A DNA stretch of 26,365 nt from a virus. The stretch covers positions 1-26,365 of the IMG/VR virus record IMGVR_UViG_3300032753_000147, one strand, 5' to 3'. This document shows, piece after piece, positions 12,704 to 21,010 of the stretch; within the stretch, counting starts at the first letter, position 1, and every line of letters starts with the position of its first letter. The notes beneath the pieces are model-generated. The model saw only the letters and a program-made list of their open reading frames with translations, was not told the DNA's origin and did no database searches. Both the position numbers and the translations under genes were made by a program.

Positions 12704-13153
12704 ATGAGCATATTTAACCCCTACGTTATTCTTGGCGTCATCGTGGCGATGGTATTTTCGTTTTACGCCGGAAAGAACCAAGCCTACAAAGAACAGTTCA
12801 TTGCTGTGCAAGCCGCCCAAGCGGAAGAAGCCAAAAAGCAAGCCAGCATGAAGGATGTCGTAGCCGATAATCGAGTCAAGTTTGTCAAAGGAGAGGCCAA
12901 TGCCCAAGCTGAAAATGTTCGCCTTAAGTCTGCTCTTGCCACTAGCGAGTTGCGGCTTTCTATCGCCTCCCGTCAGCTTCAAACCAGCACAGATACCGGA
13001 ACTCCCGCCGGAGCTGGGGACCAAGCGCGATGCGACGTTGACCCAGAGGCTGCTCAACGAATTGTCACCATCACCCAAGACGGCGACTCAGCAATCCGGC
13101 AACTCAACACCCTCATCGACACCTACAACCAAGTGAAGGAGAAACAGAAATGA
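12704..13153 (+). CDS. Rz: Rz-type inner-membrane spanin
   Basis: A 149-residue protein from ATG 12704, with GAGG at 12694-12697; an in-frame TTG at 12698 overlapping the upstream stop is a weaker start. A signal-anchor lies at residues 7-25 (YVILGVIVAMVFSFYAGKN). It is followed by a long Ala/Gln/Lys-rich periplasmic helix region (KEQFIAVQAAQAEEAKKQAS, then VRLKSALATSELRLSIASRQ), and the C-terminus ends in QLNTLIDTYNQVKEKQK. This is the build of inner spanins, which join with an outer-membrane lipoprotein to fuse the two membranes in the last step of lysis. A full outer-spanin frame is nested inside. The stop overlaps the endolysin start (ATGA). Confidence 0.78.
   Translation: MSIFNPYVILGVIVAMVFSFYAGKNQAYKEQFIAVQAAQAEEAKKQASMKDVVADNRVKFVKGEANAQAENVRLKSALATSELRLSIASRQLQTSTDTGTPAGAGDQARCDVDPEAAQRIVTITQDGDSAIRQLNTLIDTYNQVKEKQK
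12900..13136 (+). CDS. Rz1: Rz1-type outer-membrane spanin nested in Rz
   Basis: A 78-residue lipoprotein encoded wholly inside the Rz gene in the +1 frame, as in phage lambda. ATG 12900 has AAGGAGAGG (12888-12896) as its ribosome site. The signal MPKLKMFALSLLLPLASCG has lipobox LASC with C18 as the lipidated residue. The mature part begins Pro-rich (FLSPPVSFKPAQIPELPPEL), the hallmark of outer spanins. The tail is Ser/Thr/Pro-rich. It should sit in the inner leaflet of the outer membrane and bind the Rz coiled coil. A TTG at 12882 could extend it by six residues; I prefer the ATG. Confidence 0.8.
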   Translation: MPKLKMFALSLLLPLASCGFLSPPVSFKPAQIPELPPELGTKRDATLTQRLLNELSPSPKTATQQSGNSTPSSTPTTK

Positions 13154-13671
13154 TTGAAAACTGGAACGCATCTTTTGAGCACGTCATCAAATCCGAAGGT
13201 GGCTACGTCAACGACCCCGCCGATCCCGGTGGTGAAACCAATCTGGGTGTGACCAAAGCGGCTTGGGGCGAGTACCTCGGTCGGGCGGTGGAGCATGGCG
13301 AGATGCACGAGCTGACCAAAGAAATCGTTGAGCCCTTCTATAAAGCCAACTACTGGGACAAGTGCCAGTGTGACTCACTCCCCGCTGGGCTGGACTACGC
13401 TGTGTTTGACTTTGCCGTCAATGCAGGGATCAAGCGCTCGGCCAAGTTCTTGCAGCAAGCCGTCGGCGTTCCGTCAGACGGAGCGATTGGCCAAGGCACC
13501 GTTGCCGCCGCGCAGGAGATCAACCCCCAAGAAGCCATTGCTGCATTCAGCCAAGCTAAGAAAGACTTCTACAACAGTCTGGCCGAGAAGAACCCCAGCC
13601 AGCACAAGTTCTTGCATGGTTGGTTGAGCCGAGTGGACCAAGTAGAGCAGAACGCCACAGCTATGGCGTAA
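13150..13671 (+). CDS. Endolysin: GH108 N-acetylmuramidase
   Basis: A 173-residue glycoside hydrolase family 108 lysozyme that cleaves the MurNAc-GlcNAc bond of peptidoglycan. The family signature is plain at residues 15-35: SEGGYVNDPADPGGETNLGV, with E16 as the catalytic acid. The middle (LTKEIVEPFYKANYWDKCQC, then LDYAVFDFAVNAGIKRSAKF) is the rest of the catalytic domain. The C-terminal part (LQQAVGVPSDGAIGQGTVAA) resembles the peptidoglycan-binding region usual in the family. No signal peptide is seen, so release through a holin is expected. The ATG overlaps the Rz stop, closing the lysis cassette. Confidence 0.9.
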   Translation: MIENWNASFEHVIKSEGGYVNDPADPGGETNLGVTKAAWGEYLGRAVEHGEMHELTKEIVEPFYKANYWDKCQCDSLPAGLDYAVFDFAVNAGIKRSAKFLQQAVGVPSDGAIGQGTVAAAQEINPQEAIAAFSQAKKDFYNSLAEKNPSQHKFLHGWLSRVDQVEQNATAMA

Positions 13672-13698
13672 CCCTGCGATTGATGGGAAAATGCAGTC

Positions 13699-16296
13699 AT
13701 GCCATTACAAAAGATTCTTTTCAAGCCCGGTGTAAACCGTGAGAACACTCGCTACACCACAGAGGGCGGGTGGTATGACTGCGACAAGATTCGGTTCCGT
13801 CAAGGCACGCCGGAGAAGATCGGGGGCTGGACTCAAATCTCCCCCTTTACGTACCTAGGCGTTTGCCGTTCTTTGTGGGCTTGGACAACGCTGGGCGGGA
13901 TCAACTTGATGGGCGCGGGTACAAACTCGAAGTTCTACATTGTTCAAGGCGGCGGCTACAACGACGTTACACCCATTCGGTCAAGCCAAACATTGAGCAC
14001 CCCGTTCTCCATTTCTGCGGGCTCTACCACCCTTACAGTGAACACCGGCACAGCCAGTGGTGTTTCGGTCGGGGACTACGTTACGTTTTCTGGGGCGCGG
14101 TCTTTGAGCTACCAGACGTTCACCCGCAGCAGTTCAACCCAGTTTGTACTCAGCACCGCGTTAGCGGCCAACACCCAGATCACATTGGGCATATCCGCCG
14201 GCAGCACGCTTCCTTCGCCGCTGATTGTTGGCGCGGTCTACTACATTGTTGGTGTGTCTGGCACAACCGTGTCATTTGCATCGGCTGTCAACGGCGCAGC
14301 GATCACGACAACCACAGCGGGAACTGGTACTTTTTCTCTGTCCGTGGCCTCCGGCATCACGGCGGCGGTGCTGAATCAAAACTACATGGTCACATCCACG
14401 CCGACCACCACCCAATTCACGGTCACTCTGCCCGTGGCGGCAACCACATACAGCACTGGCAACGGCGGCTCCACAGTCTACGCAGCGTATGAAATTTCCC
14501 CGGGCTACGCTACGGCGCAGCCTCTGTCGGGTTGGGGCGCGGGTGTGTACGGCTACGGCACTTGGGGCGTGGGCAATGCGGGTAACTCGGCACTGCGCTT
14601 GTGGAGCCAGCAGAACTTTGGCCAAGACCTGATCTTCAACTACCGTGGTGGCCCACTGTACTACTGGAGTGCGTCGATTGGCTCAACCCCCGTATCGGCT
14701 ACGTTCACACAAAATACTCAAACGGTCTCGGCGGTCAACACCAGCACGTACTACATTACGTTTAGTACAGCGCTTACAGCAGGCACTCCGGTGCAGTTCA
14801 CATCGACTGGCTCTTTGCCCTCGCCGCTGACAGCGGGCACGGTGTATTACATCATCAACCCCACGGGCACAACTGCGCAGTTGTCAACCACATCGGGCGG
14901 GGCGGCGATCTCTCTCACCACCTCGGGCACTGGGACGATCACAATGTACACCCCGGGCACGGTCTCCGCTGGTATCTCTCCATACGTTGGGCTTGCGGTC
15001 GTGTTCAACACCACTGGCGGTTTGCCGACGGGCTTGTCTGTGGGTACGGTCTACTACGTGGCGAGCGCAAGCGGATCGACGTTCAGCGTATCGGCTACCT
15101 CAACAGGGCCGGCCATTGCGTTCCTGAGCGCGGGTTCAGGCACCCAGACAGTTTCAAACCGAGCAATCCCTGTGACTTCGATGTACGGCGCGTCCAATGT
15201 GCCCACGGCGGTGAACTACATGCTGGTGTCTGATGCCAGCCGGTTCGTGTTTGCGTTTGGCACCACCGCGCTGGGCGACTCCTCGGGCACAGTGGACGCG
15301 ATGTTGATTCGTTGGTCAGACCAAGAATCGGTGGTGAACTGGACCCCTGCGATCACCAACCAAGCGGGTGACATTCGCTTGTCCCACGGCTCCCAGATTT
15401 TGACTGCGGTGCAGACGCGCCAAGAGATTTTGGTGTTCACCGATGCGGCGCTGTACTCGTTGCAGTACTTGGGCCCGCCCTACGTTTGGTCTTCACAACT
15501 CATGGCCGACAACATCTCGATGGCGGGGGTCAACACCGCTACCGTGGCGTCCAACACGGTGTACTGGATGGGCTTGGGCAAGTTCTACAAATACAACGGC
15601 ACTGTGCAGACCATGCGCTGCGACCTGCGCCAGTACATTTTCCAAGACATCAACTTGGATCAGCAAGATCAATTCTTTGCCAGCACTAGCGAAGCGTTCA
15701 ATGAGGTGTGGTGGTTCTACTGTTCTTCCGGTTCAACCGTGATTAACAAGTACGTGGTGTACAACTACGCGGAAGACATTTGGTACTACGGCACGATGGG
15801 CCGCACCGCTTGGATGGACTCCAAGATTTTCAACTACCCCGTTGCCGCCACGTACATCAACAACTTGGTGTACCAAGAGAATGGCCTGAACGATAACGCT
15901 ACGGGTACGCCAGCAGCCATTGACGCTTATATCTCTTCATCGGAGTTTGACATTGGCGACGGGCACAACTTTGGTTTTGTGTGGCGCATCCTGCCTGACA
16001 TCACATTCCGTGGGTCGGATACCACCAACAACCCAAACCCTTCTGTAACCATGTCGCTGCTGCCATTGCAGAACTCTGGCTCTGGGTACAACAACCCTCT
16101 GTCCGAGGGCGGCATCGACTTTGGCACGGTCACGGAGACCAACATGGTTCCTGTGGAGCAATTCACTGGGCAAATCAACATCCGAGTGCGCGGACGTCAG
16201 ATGGCGTTCAAAGTTGAGTCAAACCAAACGTATATGACTTGGCAGCTCGGCGCTCCTCGTATCGACATCAAACCTGACGGCAGAAGGGGTTCGTAA
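13699..16296 (+). CDS. Large hub-like tail protein (P22 gp10 / T7 gp12 analogue)
   Basis: An 865-residue virion protein. The N-terminus (LQKILFKPGVNRENTRYTTE, then WYDCDKIRFRQGTPEKIGGW) matches a pattern I recall for large tail-hub or tail-tubular-B-like proteins in short-tailed phages. Residues about 164-214, 366-416 and 435-485 are three related insertions of about 50 residues with a common GTVYYI core and a GTGT-type end. The distal half (RWSDQESVVNWTPAITNQAG, then SLQYLGPPYVWSSQLMADNI, then WMGLGKFYKYNGTVQTMRCD) is dense in Trp/Tyr repeats like a beta-propeller. It probably forms the tail nozzle or hub. The ribosome site before ATG 13699 is weak. The stop overlaps the next start by one base. 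Confidence 0.7.
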   Translation: MPLQKILFKPGVNRENTRYTTEGGWYDCDKIRFRQGTPEKIGGWTQISPFTYLGVCRSLWAWTTLGGINLMGAGTNSKFYIVQGGGYNDVTPIRSSQTLSTPFSISAGSTTLTVNTGTASGVSVGDYVTFSGARSLSYQTFTRSSSTQFVLSTALAANTQITLGISAGSTLPSPLIVGAVYYIVGVSGTTVSFASAVNGAAITTTTAGTGTFSLSVASGITAAVLNQNYMVTSTPTTTQFTVTLPVAATTYSTGNGGSTVYAAYEISPGYATAQPLSGWGAGVYGYGTWGVGNAGNSALRLWSQQNFGQDLIFNYRGGPLYYWSASIGSTPVSATFTQNTQTVSAVNTSTYYITFSTALTAGTPVQFTSTGSLPSPLTAGTVYYIINPTGTTAQLSTTSGGAAISLTTSGTGTITMYTPGTVSAGISPYVGLAVVFNTTGGLPTGLSVGTVYYVASASGSTFSVSATSTGPAIAFLSAGSGTQTVSNRAIPVTSMYGASNVPTAVNYMLVSDASRFVFAFGTTALGDSSGTVDAMLIRWSDQESVVNWTPAITNQAGDIRLSHGSQILTAVQTRQEILVFTDAALYSLQYLGPPYVWSSQLMADNISMAGVNTATVASNTVYWMGLGKFYKYNGTVQTMRCDLRQYIFQDINLDQQDQFFASTSEAFNEVWWFYCSSGSTVINKYVVYNYAEDIWYYGTMGRTAWMDSKIFNYPVAATYINNLVYQENGLNDNATGTPAAIDAYISSSEFDIGDGHNFGFVWRILPDITFRGSDTTNNPNPSVTMSLLPLQNSGSGYNNPLSEGGIDFGTVTETNMVPVEQFTGQINIRVRGRQMAFKVESNQTYMTWQLGAPRIDIKPDGRRGS

Positions 16297-16622
16297 TGGC
16301 ATCAAAGAATTCAGTGGCTCCAAACTTGCCTATCGCCCCCGCCACATACGATCAGGGGTACATGAACCAGCTTAACAACGCGCTGCGTCAGTACTTCAAT
16401 CAGTTGGACAATCCATCCCCCATGATTGCTTCATCACAAAACGTGGGCGCAGTCACGGTGGTGTCAGGTCTTTCTTTGGCCACGCCGAGCCCAAGCAACC
16501 CGGCGGTGTATGTAATCAGCCTGCCGACACAAGCAGACTTTGCCAATCTTCGTTCTGGCGATGTGTACTACGACACCTCCGGTGGAACCGCAACAAGTTA
16601 CCCATTGCGCATTAAGGCGTGA
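16296..16622 (+). CDS. Small tail-region protein, unknown function
   Basis: A 108-residue protein starting one base inside the hub gene's stop (TAATG). The N-terminal 40 residues (PIAPATYDQGYMNQLNNALR, then QYFNQLDNP) are probably a helix. The C-terminal half (VYVISLPTQADFANLRSGDV, then YYDTSGGTATSYPLRIKA) looks like a small beta domain. Tight coupling to the hub gene suggests a partner protein, for example a hub accessory or fibre attachment subunit. I recall similar proteins after this hub family but no known function. A short gap of 31 bases follows, with a possible GTGAGG ribosome site for the next gene. Confidence 0.66.
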   Translation: MASKNSVAPNLPIAPATYDQGYMNQLNNALRQYFNQLDNPSPMIASSQNVGAVTVVSGLSLATPSPSNPAVYVISLPTQADFANLRSGDVYYDTSGGTATSYPLRIKA

Positions 16623-16653
16623 TACAGTTCTATAACATTTTCGTGAGGCTTTC

Positions 16654-18444
16654 ATGAGCTTACAAGACGCAGCAAAACACCTATCCATGCACGGGCGCGG
16701 CCCTGACGACCATCTCGTTCACATGAGCGGGAAAGAAGTCCAAAGTCTGCAGAAACTTGCCCAAGCGCATGGCGGCTCACTCACAACCAACCCACACACT
16801 GGCCTGCCCGAAGCTGGGTTTCTTGACTCCCTTTTGCCGACGATCATTGGTGCCGGCGTGGGTGTTGCTACAGGTGATCCAATGCTTGGTGCTGCGGCCT
16901 CCGGTATGTTTGGTTTTGCTAAGTCCGGCAGTTTGACTCAAGGTTTGATGGCTGGCTTGGCGGGTTACGGCGGTGCAGGTTTGACAGCAGGTATTACTCC
17001 TGACCAAGTTGAAAATATGTTCACGTCTGGCTCGGCTACTGGCGGTGCTGGCGCTGCATCCAATATTGCACCTACATCTTTTGCTAATGCCCCCACAGAT
17101 ATGACAGCGTATGCGCCAACGCCTACGCAATTCGGTGCTTTTGGGGAAGCCCCATCAGCGGTTGGTACGGTTGACCCGACCGCAGTAAGTTATAACTCTT
17201 CGGCTTTTACTGGCGACGCGCCAACCACCGGAACTGCGGCTGTTTCTGACTCGGCCCAACAAGCCACATCTCAAGCTATGGGTAACGGGGCAATCAACCC
17301 CACGCCATCAATTTCCGACACGATCACCAACAACTTCAAGAATAACAAGATGCTTGGAGCGTACGCCGCCGCGCCGCTGGTGGCGAGCATGGCTAAACCC
17401 GCCACTCTATCTGGCCTGCAGGCACCCGACCAATCCATGATTGCGCCTCGTTACCGCTACACGCCCGGTATGGCCAATCCCACGCCTGCGGCAAGCCCAC
17501 AAGGAAAAGAGAATACATACTTCCCCGGCCAAGGCTACACACAGCTTTCTGCGGCGGATGCCAAGTCTTTGTATGGTTACGCCGACGGCGGCATGACTTA
17601 CGGCGCGGGTATGCAAGACCCCAATATGCAGACTGTGCCCAGCTACGACCCCGTGGTGCGCATGGCCTCGGGCGGTACTCGGTATGACCCAAACACACAG
17701 ACTTACAGCACTGATCCAACAGCCCCTGCAAACAGCATCAGCTCAACCTTGGCTCCAAGTATGTATGACCCCAACAACACCCAAGGCGGCAATAGCAACG
17801 CAACAACCAGTACAGCAACTAACGGGTCTCCAACAGGCTCAACCGTTGGGGATATTGGCTATAGCCTCTCTGCGTTGGCTCCCTTCTCTGTTATTGGCAT
17901 GGTTGCGCAGAGCATGATGGATTCAATGTCTCCCACCAGCGTCACATCTTCAAACGCGGTCAATGGTATGGATTCCCAATCTGATGCGGCTACTGCTGCT
18001 GGCGTAGCCCCTGCCGGCTCGGTCAATGGTGGCGTCTCAACTGCCCCCGGTAATGATGGTGTTGGCGCGGTAAACGGCGTGGCGGGGGATACTTCAAGCA
18101 GCGACTCTGCGGCTCATGGTGGCCTGATGGCGGCTTTTGCTAATGGTGGCGGGGCATTCAATTTAGGTGGATACTCGGACGGTGGCAGACTTTTGAGAGG
18201 CCCCGGCGATGGCGTTTCCGACTCAATCCCCGCAACGATCGGACACAAGCAACCTGCTCGGCTTGCTGATGGTGAGTTTGTGGTACCTGCCCGTATTGTT
18301 TCTGAGCTCGGTAATGGTTCTACTGAAGCAGGTGCTCGAAAGCTCTACGCGATGATGGATCGTGTCCAGAAAGCTCGCGGCAAAACCGTGGGCAAAAACA
18401 AGGTGGCCACCAATACCCGCGCTGACAAACACTTGCCAGCATGA
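16654..18444 (+). CDS. Putative internal virion protein with glycine-zipper region
   Basis: A 596-residue protein. The N-terminus (QDAAKHLSMHGRGPDDHLVH, then LAQAHGGSLTTNP) is followed at residues 53-115 by a hydrophobic Gly/Ala stretch (LLPTIIGAGVGVATGD, then QGLMAGLAGYGGAGLTAG) like those of ejected, membrane-active virion proteins. The long middle is Ala/Ser/Thr/Pro-rich and disordered-looking. GG motifs recur: YADGG at 309, MASGG at 337, FANGGG near 495 and YSDGG at 507. The C-terminus (GPGDGVSDSIPATIG, then RLADGEFVVPARIVSELGNG) is a conserved segment I recall from phage structural proteins. It is likely packaged and injected with the DNA; inferred. Its stop overlaps the acetyltransferase start. 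Confidence 0.65.
   Translation: MSLQDAAKHLSMHGRGPDDHLVHMSGKEVQSLQKLAQAHGGSLTTNPHTGLPEAGFLDSLLPTIIGAGVGVATGDPMLGAAASGMFGFAKSGSLTQGLMAGLAGYGGAGLTAGITPDQVENMFTSGSATGGAGAASNIAPTSFANAPTDMTAYAPTPTQFGAFGEAPSAVGTVDPTAVSYNSSAFTGDAPTTGTAAVSDSAQQATSQAMGNGAINPTPSISDTITNNFKNNKMLGAYAAAPLVASMAKPATLSGLQAPDQSMIAPRYRYTPGMANPTPAASPQGKENTYFPGQGYTQLSAADAKSLYGYADGGMTYGAGMQDPNMQTVPSYDPVVRMASGGTRYDPNTQTYSTDPTAPANSISSTLAPSMYDPNNTQGGNSNATTSTATNGSPTGSTVGDIGYSLSALAPFSVIGMVAQSMMDSMSPTSVTSSNAVNGMDSQSDAATAAGVAPAGSVNGGVSTAPGNDGVGAVNGVAGDTSSSDSAAHGGLMAAFANGGGAFNLGGYSDGGRLLRGPGDGVSDSIPATIGHKQPARLADGEFVVPARIVSELGNGSTEAGARKLYAMMDRVQKARGKTVGKNKVATNTRADKHLPA
17575..17592 (+). repeat. 18-bp repeat encoding GYADGG, copy 1
   Basis: An 18-base stretch encoding GYADGG, identical to 19730-19747 in the second internal virion protein. 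Identity at the DNA level, with conserved frame, suggests copying of the motif between genes or strong local codon preference. Confidence 0.75.
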
Positions 18445-18905
18445 CCACCACGTACCACTCTGAAGACCCCGGCTCCTTTATTGAGGAGCTGAAAACCCTC
18501 ATCCCTGAGCACTACGATGAGTTGTGCGTGACCAAAGACTTCCCCCTGATGCCTGACTACGAGGCGTACGGAAGACTGCACCTTGCACAGATGTTGCGCT
18601 GTATCACAGTAAGGGTGGATAATCAGCTCGTTGGGTATGCGCTTTTCATTGTGCAACCGCACCTGCATTACAAATCCTGCGTAACTGCTTTTGAGGACAT
18701 TTACTTCTTGAAGAAGGAGTATCGCTTAGGCCGCACAGGTATCCGTCTTTTTCAGTTCGCTGAGGACGTGCTCAAACAAGAAGGTGTGCACCGAGTAATC
18801 ATGCACACTAAAATTCATTTGGACAACTCGCGTTTGTTTGAATACCTTGGGTACAAGATGACCGACAAGTTATTCACAAAGATTTTGAACACGGAGCAAG
18901 TATGA
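18441..18905 (+). CDS. GNAT-family N-acetyltransferase
   Basis: A 154-residue protein with a GNAT layout. Strand segments (MLRCITVRVDNQLVGYALFI) lead to FEDIYFLKKEYRLGRTGIRL (R95 to R102), which fits motif A, where the acetyl-CoA pyrophosphate binds. A helix (FQFAEDVLKQEGVHRVI) and the motif B-like NSRLFEYLGYKMTDKLFTK follow. The substrate is unknown; GNATs acetylate amines on small molecules or proteins. Both ends overlap neighbours as ATGA, so it is expressed with two internal virion proteins and may modify a virion or host protein. Confidence 0.8.
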   Translation: MTTTYHSEDPGSFIEELKTLIPEHYDELCVTKDFPLMPDYEAYGRLHLAQMLRCITVRVDNQLVGYALFIVQPHLHYKSCVTAFEDIYFLKKEYRLGRTGIRLFQFAEDVLKQEGVHRVIMHTKIHLDNSRLFEYLGYKMTDKLFTKILNTEQV

Positions 18906-21010
18906 TTTCACGCCGTCAACTTTATGCAATGGGTGAGCCCCTCGGTGAATCCGCAACATACCGCAAAACTGATGGCGGTTTGATTCTTGGCGGTGGGGGG
19001 TCATCTTCTCCTGCCCCTACTTCGCAAACAACGACCACTCAAGACTTACCTGACTGGGCAAAAGGCCCAGCGCAAGATGTGCTGAGCAAAGGCGCGGCGC
19101 TTACCGATACAAGTCAAAACCCATACCAAGCATACGGTGGCCAGCGCATCGCCGACTTCTCTGATCTGCAGAATCAAGCGTTTAGTCAAGCTGGCCCACA
19201 AGGGTTCGCCAATACCGTTGGCCAGTACATGAATCCGTACCAACAAAACGTAACGGACATTCAAAAACGCGAAGCCACTCGTCAGTTTGGTATTCAGCAA
19301 GCTGGGCAACAAGCACAAGCCGCACAGTCGGGCGCATTCGGCGGTTCACGTCAGGGCGTAGTGCAGGCCGAAGGCCAACGCAATTTGAACCAACAGCTCA
19401 ACGATATTCAGGCGCAGGGCTCCAACGCTGCGTTCCAAAATGCACAGAACCAGTACAACACTGGGCTAGGCCAAGAATTGCAGATGGGCGGGCAACAACA
19501 AGCTCAGCAACAGCAAGGCTTAAACATGGCGTACCAAGACTTCTTGAACCAGAAGAACTACCCATACCAGCAGCTCAGCTACATGTCCAACTTGATTCGT
19601 GGCACGCCAATGGGCATGAACACGACATCTCAGGTCTACCAAGCTCCCCCTACATCCACGCAAACACTTGGCTCTTTGGGTCTGGGTGCTTACGGCCTGA
19701 GCAAAATGGCTGCGGGCGGGGCGGTCAAAGGTTACGCCGACGGCGGCGGGCTGGACATCATGCAGAAATTCAACGACCCACAAGAGATGGTCGGCGGCAT
19801 GAGCAAGCTCAGCAAAGAGCAACTGCAGCAGATCGTTCAGAACCCAGCTACTCCTGCTGAGAAACAAGCAGCGCTGGAAGAATTGGCAATTCTCGCTTCT
19901 GAAGATAGTGGCTTGGCTTCGGCCTACAACCAGATTCCATACTCACAGCAACAAAACATGGTGCAGGCTGCGGGTGGCGGCGTGATGGGCTTTGCCGACG
20001 GCGGTAACTCACTGGATGCGTACATGGGCAACCTTAGCGGATTGGGTAGCCAAGACATCTCTGTTACCCCAGAACAAAAAATGCAAGGTATATCTGCGCT
20101 GGTGCCCCAAGTCCAAGCTCAATTTGGCCCAAGCAAAACTGAACCATTTGCACAAGATATTGCAAGTGAAGTCGCCGACTTGAAAAGCGGCAAAGATGTG
20201 GAGTCGGCCAAGGGTCTAGGGGCGCTGAAAGCTGCGATGGCGCTGTCCCAAGGCAATAATCTGATCCGTGGCCTTGGTGCTGCGGGTGCTGCCTACGGCG
20301 ACGAAGTTGCCAAAGCTCAAAAAGAAAGCCGCGACGCTCAACGCCAACTGCGCCAATCTCAAATCACTTTGGCCGCTGCGGATCAAGCTCGTGCCGATGG
20401 TATGGTTGGTAAAGCGCAAGAGTTGTTCAATCAAGGCCAAGCAGAAAAGAAAGAAGCTCTGGGTCGCAACATCGATGTACAAGGCAAACTGGCTACTCTC
20501 GCCGAGCAAGATCAAGCAAACCGTCGCAGCACTGCTGCACAAATGGCTGCGGTCAACAAACCCACATTCGAGCTCAGCATGGTCAAGGCAAAAGTGGACG
20601 CTGCGATTCAAGCCGACCCAACAATCGCCAACGACCCAGTGCGTTTGAAAGCGTTGCAAGCAAAAGCGTATTCTGACGTTGCACAAGAAACAAAAGGCGC
20701 ATGGGCGGCGGGCCAACGAGTGGATCAAACTGCTGCAAACAACGCAGCGGTGCAAAGAGAAAAAGCTCTGGCCGCTGTGGATACTGCCAAATATTCTGAC
20801 CCCGAGTGGAAAGCTGCTAAGAAAAACAACGACGCTAAAGCTATGGCCGAACGGGAAGAAGCAATGGTCCAACAAAGGGTTAACCCCAACCCAGCTCCTG
20901 CGACCACTACTGGCGGCGCGGGTGCTAATATGGTTCGTCCCCCAAACATGACAGACCAGCAATGGAATGCGTATCAAGCCTACGTTAGAAGCCAATCAGG
21001 AGGCCAATAA
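18902..21010 (+). CDS. Putative internal virion protein, Gln-rich, two GG-motif copies
   Basis: A 702-residue protein. The N-terminus (SRRQLYAMGEPLGESATYRK, then GGLILGGGGSSSPAP) is a leader of a type I recall on phage virion proteins. Residues about 50-245 are Gln/Asn/Ala-rich and helical (RQFGIQQAGQQAQAAQSGAF, then ELQMGGQQQAQQQQGL). Two related GG motifs lie at 269-285 (MAAGGAVKGYADGGGLD) and 356-368 (AAGGGVMGFADGG). The second half is a long charged helical region (AKAQKESRDAQRQLRQSQIT) up to a Pro/Thr-rich linker and a C-terminal NMTDQQWNAYQAYVRSQ. It is likely an ejected core protein like T7 gp14-gp16; this is inferred from position and composition. Its stop shares one base with the next ATG. 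Confidence 0.65.
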   Translation: MISRRQLYAMGEPLGESATYRKTDGGLILGGGGSSSPAPTSQTTTTQDLPDWAKGPAQDVLSKGAALTDTSQNPYQAYGGQRIADFSDLQNQAFSQAGPQGFANTVGQYMNPYQQNVTDIQKREATRQFGIQQAGQQAQAAQSGAFGGSRQGVVQAEGQRNLNQQLNDIQAQGSNAAFQNAQNQYNTGLGQELQMGGQQQAQQQQGLNMAYQDFLNQKNYPYQQLSYMSNLIRGTPMGMNTTSQVYQAPPTSTQTLGSLGLGAYGLSKMAAGGAVKGYADGGGLDIMQKFNDPQEMVGGMSKLSKEQLQQIVQNPATPAEKQAALEELAILASEDSGLASAYNQIPYSQQQNMVQAAGGGVMGFADGGNSLDAYMGNLSGLGSQDISVTPEQKMQGISALVPQVQAQFGPSKTEPFAQDIASEVADLKSGKDVESAKGLGALKAAMALSQGNNLIRGLGAAGAAYGDEVAKAQKESRDAQRQLRQSQITLAAADQARADGMVGKAQELFNQGQAEKKEALGRNIDVQGKLATLAEQDQANRRSTAAQMAAVNKPTFELSMVKAKVDAAIQADPTIANDPVRLKALQAKAYSDVAQETKGAWAAGQRVDQTAANNAAVQREKALAAVDTAKYSDPEWKAAKKNNDAKAMAEREEAMVQQRVNPNPAPATTTGGAGANMVRPPNMTDQQWNAYQAYVRSQSGGQ
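19730..19747 (+). repeat. 18-bp repeat encoding GYADGG, copy 2
   Basis: Identical to 17575-17592 and in the same codon frame; see that entry. Confidence 0.75.

Noticed and set aside
16605-16640. Promoter before the first internal virion gene (TATAAC at 16631)
   Set aside because: The nearest -35-like element, TTGCGC at 16605, is 20 bases away and matches poorly, so a promoter is not supported.
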